Notes: generated by a model from the sequence alone, not told the origin. A stretch of 7,780 nucleotides of DNA from Melioribacteraceae bacterium (GCA_026987055.1 JALSNL010000409.1:1-7780), one strand, 5' to 3'; positions 1-6,059 are shown, counted from the stretch's first letter. Made by a program: numbers and translations.

Positions 1-219
1 TATGCTTTAGATGCAAAAGCACAAAAATTACCATTGCTTGGAGGCAACCGGGTTTATCACGATTGGCACTATCTTTTAGATAAACTAAATATTTTAGATT
101 ATTATTATTTTGCCGGATACTTTTTTATTGCTTTAGCTTTCTTATCCTTTTTAATATCTTTACTTTTACCTATTATTATGAACAAATACAGTACTGAGAA
201 AATCAATTTTAATTTATAA
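1..219 (+). CDS. C-terminal end of an unrecognised integral membrane protein (5' truncated by the window)
   Basis: The frame is open from base 1 to a TAA at 217-219, giving 72 residues of a protein that begins upstream. The visible part has a polar stretch containing GGNRVYHDWHYLL, then one strongly hydrophobic helix (about residues 40-61, from YYYFAGYFF to LLLPIIM), then a short polar tail with KYSTEK. One final helix plus a short, partly basic tail is what the last segment of a polytopic transporter (for example of MFS type) would look like, but I do not recognise the family and no substrate can be named. An internal TTG at 34 could be read as a start, but the frame is open before it and no ribosome binding site precedes it, so I treat the gene as truncated. 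The next gene starts 18 nt downstream, so co-transcription is possible. Confidence 0.6.
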   Translation, partial: YALDAKAQKLPLLGGNRVYHDWHYLLDKLNILDYYYFAGYFFIALAFLSFLISLLLPIIMNKYSTEKINFNL

Positions 220-237
220 AACAAATATGGAAAATTT

Positions 238-1368
238 ATGAAGAAGAAAACACTACTAATGTTTTTTGTGTTACAAACCTTTTTGTTAGCACAAAATTTT
301 AAATTTGTTGCTATGTCCGATAGCAGAGGAAAAAATAACGGAGTAAATGATTCTGTTTTAACTGAAATAGTAAATCATATTATAACTACACAGCCGGATG
401 CAAAATTTATAGTTTTTGCGGGAGACTTGGTAACCGGAACCGAACACGAACCGGAAGTTACTTATAGACAACTTCTACATTGGAAAGAAGTAATGGCACC
501 TATTTATAATAATCCGAATATGATTTGGCCTAAAGTTTGGCCGATTATGGGCAATCATGAATCGCGTAATCGTAAAGACGAAGCGAATTTTAAAAAAGCT
601 TTTCCAAATGTTTACAGCAACGGACCTGATGACGAGAAGGGAATTTCATATTCATTTGATTTCAATAATACACATTTTACCTTTGTTAATACGGATAGAT
701 GGTATTACGGAGATCCGAATGATACTACGGATGACAGAAGAGATTGGCATTACATAAAACATATTGATTGGTTGGAAAAAGATCTAAAAGCAGCAAAGGG
801 AAGAGGAATTAAACACATTTTTGTTGTTAGTCACGAAATGATATATCCGACCGGCGGACATTTACATGATGGATTGGCAAATTTAGGAAGAAAATTCAAA
901 GGTGTTGTTGATTCAACAAGAGCATGGTATTTGGATAGAAGACAAAAAGTAATAGATATTTTAAAGAAATATAATGTTGATGCTCATATTTGCGGACATG
1001 AACACACTTATGCCAGACAAAAAGTAAACGGAGTTTTTGAAATCATTGCCGGAAGTGCCGGAGCGCATTTGTATTATCCCAACCCAACATATCGTGCGGA
1101 TGCAGATTCTCATTATGTTTGGGAGGAAATGAGTTATACAGCCGCAATTCCATACTATAAAACATTAAATTATTTTTATGGTCCGGGCGAAAATTCTCAA
1201 GCATCTAGAAACTTTGTTACAAAAAGAGCATTCAATTATTCGGTTTTTGATGTTCACGAGGATACCGTTTTTGTAGAAACATATGGTGCATTTCCTAAAA
1301 AAGAGGATAGTACCGAAATGGGAACAAAAATTCAACTGATAGATAAATTTATAATTAAAAAGGATTAA
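238..1368 (+). CDS. Secreted calcineurin-like metallophosphoesterase (purple acid phosphatase-like)
   Basis: This 376-residue protein is predicted to hydrolyse phosphoester bonds with a two-metal centre outside the cytoplasm. Residues 1-19 form a Sec signal peptide (MKKK, hydrophobic core, LLAQ before the mature region). The motifs of the superfamily appear in order: SDSRG (Asp28), GDLV (Asp63), GNHE (Asn106, His107), VSHEM (His199) and GHEHTY (His254, His256). The first motif is DxR/G rather than DxH, as in purple acid phosphatase-type members, and the GHEHTY ending also fits that branch. The substrate cannot be told from sequence: phosphate scavenging, nucleotide or phospholipid cleavage are all possible. 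The start is the ATG directly before the signal peptide. Only a weak purine stretch (ATGGAAAA) precedes it. It lies 18 nt after the membrane protein gene and 82 nt before the DUF937 gene. Confidence 0.9.
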   Translation: MKKKTLLMFFVLQTFLLAQNFKFVAMSDSRGKNNGVNDSVLTEIVNHIITTQPDAKFIVFAGDLVTGTEHEPEVTYRQLLHWKEVMAPIYNNPNMIWPKVWPIMGNHESRNRKDEANFKKAFPNVYSNGPDDEKGISYSFDFNNTHFTFVNTDRWYYGDPNDTTDDRRDWHYIKHIDWLEKDLKAAKGRGIKHIFVVSHEMIYPTGGHLHDGLANLGRKFKGVVDSTRAWYLDRRQKVIDILKKYNVDAHICGHEHTYARQKVNGVFEIIAGSAGAHLYYPNPTYRADADSHYVWEEMSYTAAIPYYKTLNYFYGPGENSQASRNFVTKRAFNYSVFDVHEDTVFVETYGAFPKKEDSTEMGTKIQLIDKFIIKKD

Positions 1369-1391
1369 AATAAGTTACTTTAAATTAAAAG

Positions 1392-1440
1392 TATATTTGA
1401 TTATATTAAAAAATAATTAAAATTATAATAATCAAATGTA
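1392..1440 (+). repeat. Inverted repeat upstream of the DUF937 gene
   Basis: Bases 1392-1404 and 1428-1440 are inverted copies matching at 12 of 13 positions. The inner ten bases (ATTTGATTAT / ATAATCAAAT) match perfectly, and the one mismatch would be a G-U pair in RNA. The spacer is 23 nt and A/T only. The left arm starts with TATATTTG, which fits the TAnnTTTG -10 element of Bacteroidota promoters, but I see no matching upstream TTTG. The right arm ends inside the AAGGA ribosome binding site (1440-1444). It could be an operator or an RNA hairpin affecting translation. In DNA this AT-rich, chance is also possible. Confidence 0.45.
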
Positions 1441-1450
1441 AGGAATAATT

Positions 1451-2017
1451 ATGGGGAGTTTTATAGAAGATTTTTTAGGTAATATGGGCCCACAAGTTAC
1501 AGAACAATTAGCATCAACCTTGGGAATCGGTAAAGAAACATCGGCGGCAATAATACCACAAGTTTTACCAATGATATTAAGCGGACTTAAAAAACAAAAA
1601 GATAATTACGGCGGAGAGCCAAGAGTAGAACATATCTTAAATAAATACGGTAGCTCAAGTGTTTTGGATGACATTGCCGGATTATTTTCAACAAAAGCAA
1701 AAGATCCGAATCCGGACCCAACACTTGGCGGTTTGCTTGGTAATGCAGGAATTGAAGCAACTAATTTGTTTAGTAAAAATCATGGAGTTGATAGCGGTAT
1801 TGCATCTAAAATTATACCGATGCTTGCACCTGTTGTTTTGGGTTATTTAACAAAAACAAAAGATAGCGGAGCCGGAGTAAGCGGTATCGCATCCTTATTG
1901 GATGCCGATGGTGACGGAAATATATTAGATGATGTAGCAGGATTTTTTGGTATAAGTGGTGCAGCAGGTGATATTGTTGGTGGTTTGTTAGGCGGTTTGT
2001 TTGGTGGTAAAAAGTAG
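1451..2017 (+). CDS. DUF937 family protein
   Basis: This 188-residue protein has the pattern of the DUF937 family, whose biochemical role is not established. No signal peptide is visible. The layout is roughly two-fold: an N-terminal helical half (about 1-80) and a second half (about 92-168). Each contains a helix ending in a hydrophobic IIP.(V/L)(L/A)P motif (residues 35-40 and 121-126) followed later by a (V/I)LDD(I/V)AG(L/F)F segment (71-79 and 158-166). Just before the second of these is DADGDG (151-156), which resembles an EF-hand/dockerin-type calcium loop. The equivalent place in the first half (KYGSSS, 65-70) lacks the acidic residues. The C-terminus (from 168) is very Gly-rich, ending GGLLGGLFGGKK. 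The start is supported by AAGGA six bases upstream. The htpX gene begins 8 nt after the stop, so the two are probably translated from one message. Confidence 0.82.
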   Translation: MGSFIEDFLGNMGPQVTEQLASTLGIGKETSAAIIPQVLPMILSGLKKQKDNYGGEPRVEHILNKYGSSSVLDDIAGLFSTKAKDPNPDPTLGGLLGNAGIEATNLFSKNHGVDSGIASKIIPMLAPVVLGYLTKTKDSGAGVSGIASLLDADGDGNILDDVAGFFGISGAAGDIVGGLLGGLFGGKK

Positions 2018-2025
2018 GTAATAAA

Positions 2026-2850
2026 ATGCAAAGCGGAATAAGAACGTTTTTATTAATGATGACACTTACTCTGATTTTTATTTGGGTTGGTGGAATGCTT
2101 GGCGGAACAACAGGAACTATTATTGCTCTTGTTTTTGCTTTTGGAATGAATTTCTACAGTTATTGGTTTAGTGATAAAGCTGTTCTGAAACGGTATAAAG
2201 CCGGAGAGGTTGGTCCTGAACATAGATTATACCAAACAGTAAAAATGTTGGCCGAAAAAGCTGAATTACCAATGCCAAGAGTTTTTGTTACACCGGAAAG
2301 AACACCAAATGCGTTTGCAACCGGTAGAAATCCACAGCATGCAGCTGTTGCTGCTTCTCAGGGAATTCTTGAAATACTAAACCAGGACGAATTGGAAGGA
2401 GTAATGGCGCATGAATTAACACATGTTAAAAATAGAGATATTTTAACAAGTGCTGTCGCATCTACATTTGCCGGTGCGCTTGCAGCACTTGGAAATTTTG
2501 CTAGATTTGGCCGTGGAAATAGAGAAAATCCAATGGCAGGAATTCTTATGATGATTGCTGCACCTTTTGCAGGTATGATTATTAAAATGGGAATTTCCAG
2601 AGTTAGAGAATATGCAGCTGATAAAGGTGGGGCGGAGATAAGTGGAAAACCGTTAGCTTTAGCAAGTGCTTTATATAAGTTACAAAATGGAGTTCAACAA
2701 ATTCCAATGAAAACCGGTAGAGAATCGGATTCTCATATGTTTATTATCAATCCTTTCTTTGGCGGTATGCAAAAATTATTTTCAACACATCCGGCAACCG
2801 AAGAACGGATAAAGAGATTGGAAGAAATAGCCGGACAAAAATTGTTTTAA
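2026..2850 (+). CDS. htpX: Membrane-bound zinc metalloprotease HtpX (peptidase family M48)
   Basis: HtpX is an inner-membrane protease that degrades damaged or misfolded membrane proteins, acting in envelope quality control alongside FtsH in bacteria studied. This copy has 274 residues, near the usual size. Two N-terminal membrane helices lie at about 7-24 and 28-48. The catalytic zinc motif is HELTH (His129, Glu130, His133), and the third ligand is expected to be Glu195 in REYAAD. A third hydrophobic segment is at about 168-190. Near the C-terminus, SHMFIINPF and STHPATEERI are typical of the family. No active-site residue is missing. The ATG lies 8 nt after the DUF937 stop, with a weak GTAGG in the overlap as the likely ribosome binding site. 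A dodecin-like gene follows after 41 nt. Identification is based on motifs and overall architecture and is secure. Confidence 0.95.
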   Translation: MQSGIRTFLLMMTLTLIFIWVGGMLGGTTGTIIALVFAFGMNFYSYWFSDKAVLKRYKAGEVGPEHRLYQTVKMLAEKAELPMPRVFVTPERTPNAFATGRNPQHAAVAASQGILEILNQDELEGVMAHELTHVKNRDILTSAVASTFAGALAALGNFARFGRGNRENPMAGILMMIAAPFAGMIIKMGISRVREYAADKGGAEISGKPLALASALYKLQNGVQQIPMKTGRESDSHMFIINPFFGGMQKLFSTHPATEERIKRLEEIAGQKLF

Positions 2851-2891
2851 CAGTTAATTAAATACATTTCAATATAAAAAGGAGAAAAACT

Positions 2892-3113
2892 ATGGCAAGT
2901 ACATCTATTAACGCAGGAGCAATTAAGATTATTGAGTTGGTTGGAATTTCTAAAAAAAGCTTTGATGACGCTGTTGCTCAAGCTGTTAAAAAAGCTTCGG
3001 AATCAGTAAAAGGAATTACCGGAGTTGAAGTTATTAATCAAAGTGCAAAAGTTTCAAACGGTAAAATTGTTCAATACAGAGCAAATGTTAAATTGGCTTT
3101 TGCTGTAAAATAA
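2892..3113 (+). CDS. Dodecin-fold protein lacking the classical flavin-contact residues
   Basis: This 73-residue protein has the dodecin pattern: a first strand IKIIELVG (11-18), then SKKSFDDAV leading into a helix (20-38), then two strands EVINQSAKV and IVQYRANVKLAFAVK. Known dodecins assemble as hollow dodecamers that store or buffer flavins. Aligned by eye to the Halobacterium salinarum protein, the flavin-stacking Trp36 corresponds to Gly44 here and the flavin-contacting Gln55 to Arg63. The fold is therefore well supported, but flavin binding is doubtful. This looks like the dodecin-like branch with an R in place of Q, for which other ligands are possible. The start is well fixed by a strong GGAG at 2881-2884, seven bases before the ATG. 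It lies 41 nt after htpX and is followed, after the palindromic repeat, by the terminator at 3271-3303. Confidence 0.88.
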   Translation: MASTSINAGAIKIIELVGISKKSFDDAVAQAVKKASESVKGITGVEVINQSAKVSNGKIVQYRANVKLAFAVK

Positions 3114-3158
3114 TTACAATAAAACATAATTATTAGAAGTCTTTGAATAACTTACAAA

Positions 3159-3241
3159 TTGTCATTCTGAATCCGCTGTGGCGGATGAAGAATCTCAATG
3201 CCACTTAGAATCGAGATATTTCGCTCCGCTCAATATGACAA
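3159..3241. repeat. Palindromic dispersed-repeat element (MITE/REP-like), non-coding
   Basis: The ends are inverted repeats: TTGTCATTCTGA at 3159-3170 and TCAATATGACAA at 3230-3241 match at 10 of 12 positions. Inside are a perfect hairpin ATCCGC-TGTG-GCGGAT (3171-3186) and a second inverted pair GAAGAATCTC (3187-3196) / GAGATATTTC (3213-3222) matching at 8 of 10. The whole 83-bp unit can fold as a branched stem. GTCATTCTGA...GAATCTC and its mirror are a wording I recognise from intergenic repeats in several environmental bacterial genomes. Only one good copy is in the window. The ATCCG/CGGAT core recurs at 5989-6001 in a different setting. Confidence 0.65.
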
Positions 3242-3270
3242 AATGATGTTTTGCAAAGCCTTCTATTATT

Positions 3271-3303
3271 AAAACCGCTCAAATTTGTTTGAGCGGTTTT
3301 TTT
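3271..3303 (+). terminator. Strong intrinsic (rho-independent) terminator, probably bidirectional
   Basis: A perfect 13-bp stem (AAAACCGCTCAAA, 3271-3283, with TTTGAGCGGTTTT, 3288-3300) closes a TTTG loop, and the T tract runs 3297-3303. The central CCGCTC/GAGCGG gives the GC-rich base. It ends the transcript coming from the DUF937-htpX-dodecin group and insulates the nitrogen genes. The A-run at the left base would let it work on the other strand too, although no - strand gene is seen here. Confidence 0.92.
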
Positions 3304-3433
3304 ATAACTACACCAAAATTTTCTCATTATTCATGAATCAACGCAATAAAGTAAATAATTCAGTTCTTTTCCAATTTATAGATTATATCTTTAGTTATAT
3401 TCCACCCACATCCTTATTTAATTAGTTTTAAAC

Positions 3434-3464
3434 TTGACTTGACAAATGTTCTGTTGTATATTTG
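3434..3464 (+). promoter_or_regulatory. Promoter for the PII-Amt-porin operon
   Basis: TTGACT (3434-3439) and TATATT (3457-3462) are separated by 17 bp, an ideal sigma-70-like arrangement. The downstream element extends to TATATTTG (3457-3464), which also fits the TAnnTTTG -10 element of Bacteroidota promoters. The predicted start near 3470 would give a leader of about 65 nt before the PII gene. I looked for a sigma-54 type GG-N10-GC signature, common for such genes in proteobacteria, and did not find a convincing one here. Confidence 0.65.
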
Positions 3465-3466
3465 TC
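3441..3466. promoter_or_regulatory. Inverted repeat overlapping the PII operon promoter (candidate operator)
   Basis: GACAAAT (3441-3447) and ATTTGTC (3460-3466) form a perfect 7-bp inverted repeat with a 12-bp spacer. The left arm begins just after the -35 element and the right arm covers the end of the -10 element. A dimeric regulator bound here would block RNA polymerase, so repression under nitrogen sufficiency is a reasonable guess. No regulator gene is in the window and the motif does not match a binding site I can name. Confidence 0.4.
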
Positions 3467-3535
3467 TTGGTTGAATTATTTATTAAGTTAAATATATAAT
3501 TTGGCCTTATTTAATAAATTGATTAAGGGAGGTAT

Positions 3536-3874
3536 ATGAAAAAAATTGAAGCAATAATAAGACCAAGTAAATTAGATGATTTATATACGGAATTGAGAAC
3601 CTCCGGCTTTTCGGGAATAACTGTAACAGAAGTTCGAGGTTATGGAACACAAAAAGGTCATAAAGAAAAATATAGGGGAACAGAACACAATTTGGATTTT
3701 GTTCATAAAGTTAAAGTAGAACTCGTTTGTCCGGACAATAAAATTGAAGAGGCAATTAGAATTATAATTGAAAAAAATAAAACCGGAAAAGTGGGAGATG
3801 GAAAAATTTTCGTTGTTCCGGTAGAAACCGCTATAAGAATAAGAACGGAAGAAAGCGGTGAAAGCATTGTATAA
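3536..3874 (+). CDS. glnK: PII-family nitrogen regulatory protein (GlnK/GlnB type) with His at position 51
   Basis: PII proteins are trimers that sense ATP/ADP and 2-oxoglutarate and control ammonium channels and nitrogen enzymes. This 112-residue protein aligns without gaps to E. coli GlnB through the T-loop. It keeps TVTEVRGYG (29-37), Gln39 and Lys58 (2-oxoglutarate/ATP contacts), the B-loop TGKVGDGKIF (83-92) and the C-terminal RIR (101-103). The T-loop reads YRGTEHNLDF (46-55), so the uridylylated Tyr51 is His51 and that modification cannot occur; residue 49 is Thr. Regulation is then most likely by ligand binding alone. The start follows AAGGGAGG (3525-3532), an unusually strong ribosome binding site with only three bases before the ATG. 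The Amt gene begins 20 nt after the stop, the classical glnK-amtB pairing, which argues that this PII gates that channel. Confidence 0.95.
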   Translation: MKKIEAIIRPSKLDDLYTELRTSGFSGITVTEVRGYGTQKGHKEKYRGTEHNLDFVHKVKVELVCPDNKIEEAIRIIIEKNKTGKVGDGKIFVVPVETAIRIRTEESGESIV

Positions 3875-3894
3875 CAAAAAAAGGAATTTTATAT

Positions 3895-5145
3895 ATGTCA
3901 CATGATGTAGTTAACTCGGTATCAAATAATTTATTTACAATAAATAATTTATGGATGATGATTGCAACCGCATTGGTTTTTATAATGCATTTGGGTTTTG
4001 CAACATTAGAAGTTGGATTAACACAATCTAAAAATACAGTTAATATTTTATTTAAAAACTCGGTTATTCCCGCAATTGGTATAATAACATATTCTATTAT
4101 CGGGTTCGATTTAATGTATCCGGGAAGTGATTTTGCCGGAAAGATTTTTGGTTTTTCCGGGTTTGGAATAGGCACAAATGCAATGGGATTAACTGCAAAA
4201 TATAATCAGGGTTATACTTATTGGACGGATTTTTTATTCCAAGGAATGTTTGCTGCAACTGCAGCTACAATTGTATCCGGTGCGGTTGCCGAAAGAATAA
4301 AACTATCAACCTTCTTAGTGTTTTCTGCAATTTTTGTTGCAATTGCTTATCCGATAACCGGAATGTGGAAATGGGGTGGTGGCTTTTTGGATACTATGGG
4401 TTTTTATGATTTTGCAGGTTCTACATTGGTACATTCCGTTGGCGGATGGGCAGCTTTAATGGGTGTTATATTTTTAGGTCCAAGACTTGGAAAATATAAA
4501 AAAAATAGAATTAATGCTATTCCGGGCCATAGCATGCCATTGGCTGTTATCGGTGTATTTTTGCTTTGGTTAGGATGGTTTGGTTTTAACGGAGGTTCGG
4601 TGCTTTCGGCTGATCCGGCAGAGGTATCTTTGGTTTTGGTTACTACTTCTTTAGCAGCGTCTGCCGGAGCCATTGGAGCAATGCTTACTTCTTGGGTTAT
4701 ATTAAAAACCCCGGATATAACAATGCTTTTAAATGGAATTTTGGCCGGTCTTGTTGGAATTACTGCCGGAGCGGATTTAATGAATCCTGTAGAAGCAATT
4801 ATGATTGGCTTTATTTCTGGAATCATAGTTGTTGGTTCTGTATTGTTTTTTGATAAAATTAAATTGGATGATCCTGTTGGTGCTCTTTCTGTTCATTTGG
4901 TTGTGGGAATTTTTGGCACATTGGCAGTTGGAATATTTGGGGAAAAAGCAGGCATAAATCAATTATGGATTCAATTTAAAGGAGTTTTAGCTGTTGGAGT
5001 TTTTATATCAATATTTTCATCGGCCTTATGGTTTATACTCAAAAAATCAATGGGTTTGCGGGTAACAGAAGAAGAAGAATTGGACGGTTTGGATATCGGA
5101 GAACATGGAATGGAAGCATATCCGGATTTTGAAAAAGCGGTATAG
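3895..5145 (+). CDS. amtB: Ammonium transporter (Amt/MEP/Rh family)
   Basis: This inner-membrane channel brings in ammonium and is usually closed by PII when nitrogen is plentiful. At 416 residues with about eleven hydrophobic helices it has the normal size. Seen motifs include GFATLEVGLTQSKN (34-47), FQGMFAATAATIVSGAVAERI (about 115-135, with the outer Phe-gate region), the conserved Asp172 and His180 in YDFAGSTLVH, WFGFNGGS (228-235, with the second gate Phe at 231), and DDPVGALSVH with the second pore His334. His180 and His334 are the expected twin pore histidines. The cytoplasmic tail (GLRVTEEEELDGLDIGEHGMEAY) is complete and carries the elements that contact PII. There is no cleaved signal peptide like that of E. 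coli AmtB; the first helix starts near residue 18. AAGGA (3881-3885) lies nine bases before the ATG. A barrel gene follows after 25 nt. Confidence 0.97.
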   Translation: MSHDVVNSVSNNLFTINNLWMMIATALVFIMHLGFATLEVGLTQSKNTVNILFKNSVIPAIGIITYSIIGFDLMYPGSDFAGKIFGFSGFGIGTNAMGLTAKYNQGYTYWTDFLFQGMFAATAATIVSGAVAERIKLSTFLVFSAIFVAIAYPITGMWKWGGGFLDTMGFYDFAGSTLVHSVGGWAALMGVIFLGPRLGKYKKNRINAIPGHSMPLAVIGVFLLWLGWFGFNGGSVLSADPAEVSLVLVTTSLAASAGAIGAMLTSWVILKTPDITMLLNGILAGLVGITAGADLMNPVEAIMIGFISGIIVVGSVLFFDKIKLDDPVGALSVHLVVGIFGTLAVGIFGEKAGINQLWIQFKGVLAVGVFISIFSSALWFILKKSMGLRVTEEEELDGLDIGEHGMEAYPDFEKAV

Positions 5146-5170
5146 TAAAAAAATAAAAAAGGAAATAAAA

Positions 5171-5839
5171 ATGATTAGTAAGCTTTTTGCAGTACTTATT
5201 ATAGCAATTGGTTCTGTTTACGGACAAACAAAGATTTCCGGTAAAACCGACTTTGTAAACAGATATATTTGGCGTGGTGCGGATTTTGGAAACTCATTTA
5301 GTGTTCAACCTACTCTGGCGTTTAGTTCGGGCGAATTTGAAGCTGGATTTTGGGGTTCGTATCCTTTTACAAATACTTCCGATGGTAATGAAGAGTTGGA
5401 TTTCTCGGTTTCATATTCTATAAATTCATTTTCTTTATTAGTAACCGATTATTATTTCCCGAATTCGGGATTGAAATTAGGAAAACTTAAAACGCCGGGT
5501 GCACATACATTAGAAGCGGGATTAAGCTATAATGGAACAAAAAACTTTCCTCTTTCATTTTCCGGATTTGTTAATCTCTATAATGATGAAGATAATTCGA
5601 TGTATTTGGAATTAAACTATTCAACAAATGTTAGTGATGTAAACATAGATTTTTTCCTCGGCGGCGGTAATCATATTTACACAATATCCGGTAAATTTAA
5701 TTTAATAAACATCGGTATAAAGGCATCAAAGGAAATAAAAATTTCCGATAGTTTTTCTTTACCTGTATTTAGTTCATACATTTTGAATCCAAATACGGAA
5801 AAAGATTATCTGGTATTCGGCATTGCTTTCGGATTTTAA
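5171..5839 (+). CDS. Small outer-membrane beta-barrel protein, TorF/Gcw_chp-like putative porin
   Basis: This 222-residue protein has a Sec signal peptide (MISKLFAVLIIAIGSVYG, cut near residue 18) and then alternating amphipathic strands. The mature N-terminus reads KTDFVNRYIWRGADFGNSFSVQP, followed by FEAGFWGSYPF and ELDFSVSYS. This strand pattern (TSDYVFRG...QP, FYAGVWGS, ELD) is that of the TorF/Gcw_chp putative porins. The protein ends in a terminal Phe (FGIAFGF), the usual outer-membrane barrel signal. The frame is open upstream to 5105 inside amtB, but the ATG at 5171 is chosen because it starts the signal peptide and follows AAGGAAAT (5159-5166). From memory, such barrel genes occur next to glnK-amt in proteobacteria, so an ammonium- or nitrogen-linked pore is a reasonable inference. 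Substrate is unproven, and it could instead be a general small-solute barrel. Confidence 0.75.
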   Translation: MISKLFAVLIIAIGSVYGQTKISGKTDFVNRYIWRGADFGNSFSVQPTLAFSSGEFEAGFWGSYPFTNTSDGNEELDFSVSYSINSFSLLVTDYYFPNSGLKLGKLKTPGAHTLEAGLSYNGTKNFPLSFSGFVNLYNDEDNSMYLELNYSTNVSDVNIDFFLGGGNHIYTISGKFNLINIGIKASKEIKISDSFSLPVFSSYILNPNTEKDYLVFGIAFGF

Positions 5840-5935
5840 GGTTTTCTTTATTTATTTGTATGTTTATTCATTTTTGCCTTAATTATACCAATATTATAGT
5901 TCTTTATCCTTATTTTATTATAAAATGGCTTGAGT

Positions 5936-5964
5936 TTGAATTATTTTTTTTTATTTTATATATC
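5936..5964 (+). promoter_or_regulatory. Possible promoter for gltB
   Basis: TTGAAT (5936-5941) and TATATC (5959-5964) are 17 bp apart, with a nine-base T run (5944-5952) between them. A start near 5971 would place both downstream stem-loops in the leader. The region is so AT-rich that such matches are common. No intrinsic terminator with a GC-rich stem is visible between the porin gene and this point, so read-through from the PII operon is an alternative source of gltB transcript. Confidence 0.3.
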
Positions 5965-5977
5965 TCACTAAGAAGTT

Positions 5978-6017
5978 ACTTCAATATTATCCGAGGCGGA
6001 TCCCTCTCAATTGAAGT
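5978..6017 (+). other. Leader stem-loop A upstream of gltB
   Basis: ACTTCAAT (5978-5985) pairs perfectly with ATTGAAGT (6010-6017). Nested inside is ATCCG-AGG-CGGAT (5989-6001), a second perfect short stem. The inner core resembles the ATCCGC...GCGGAT hairpin of the repeat at 3159-3241, so this could be a decayed relative of that element. It could equally be a structured RNA leader. No T run follows, so it is not an intrinsic terminator. Confidence 0.45.
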
Positions 6018-6059
6018 CTCTTTAATTAAATTCTAACGATCTTAGAATGGTTAAAGAGA
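6017..6059 (+). other. Leader stem-loop B upstream of gltB
   Basis: Two nested stems share an axis: TCTCTTTAA (6017-6025) pairs perfectly with TTAAAGAGA (6051-6059), and ATTCTAA (6030-6036) with TTAGAAT (6042-6048), closing a CGATC loop. The only interruption is TTAA opposite GG. That is 16 paired bases in 43 nt. It abuts stem-loop A, sharing base 6017. A 12-base palindrome TTTTAATTAAAA (6061-6072) follows at once, and the gltB ATG is 41 nt after the stem. A regulatory RNA or protein-binding role for gltB is possible. No known riboswitch class is recognised. Confidence 0.5.

Noticed and set aside
3467..3535. A sigma-54 promoter upstream of the PII gene
   Set aside because: TTGG occurs at 3467-3470 and 3501-3504, but no GC dinucleotide lies at the required -12 spacing.
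3114..3535. A small gene or structured RNA in the long intergenic region
   Set aside because: Apart from the repeat, the terminator and the promoter, I found no open frame with a ribosome binding site and no tRNA-like or known riboswitch-like pattern.
3581..4175. Open frames on the - strand across the PII and amtB genes (106 and 114 residues)
   Set aside because: They are antisense to two well-supported genes and are Phe/Tyr- or Ile/Pro-rich with no recognisable domain or ribosome binding site.
4404..4826. A 140-residue open frame on the - strand inside amtB
   Set aside because: It lies wholly within a clear ammonium transporter gene, reads as low-complexity Pro/Ile/Ala-rich sequence, and has no family pattern.
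5105..5170. A longer start for the porin gene at 5105
   Set aside because: It would add a basic stretch overlapping the end of amtB and bury the signal peptide. The ATG at 5171 has its own AAGGAAAT ribosome binding site and starts the signal peptide.
5836..5926. A terminator after the porin gene
   Set aside because: Only a TTAAGG...CCTTAA pair with a 35-nt gap and an AT-only ATTTTA-TTA-TAAAAT hairpin are present. Neither has a GC-rich stem followed by a T run.
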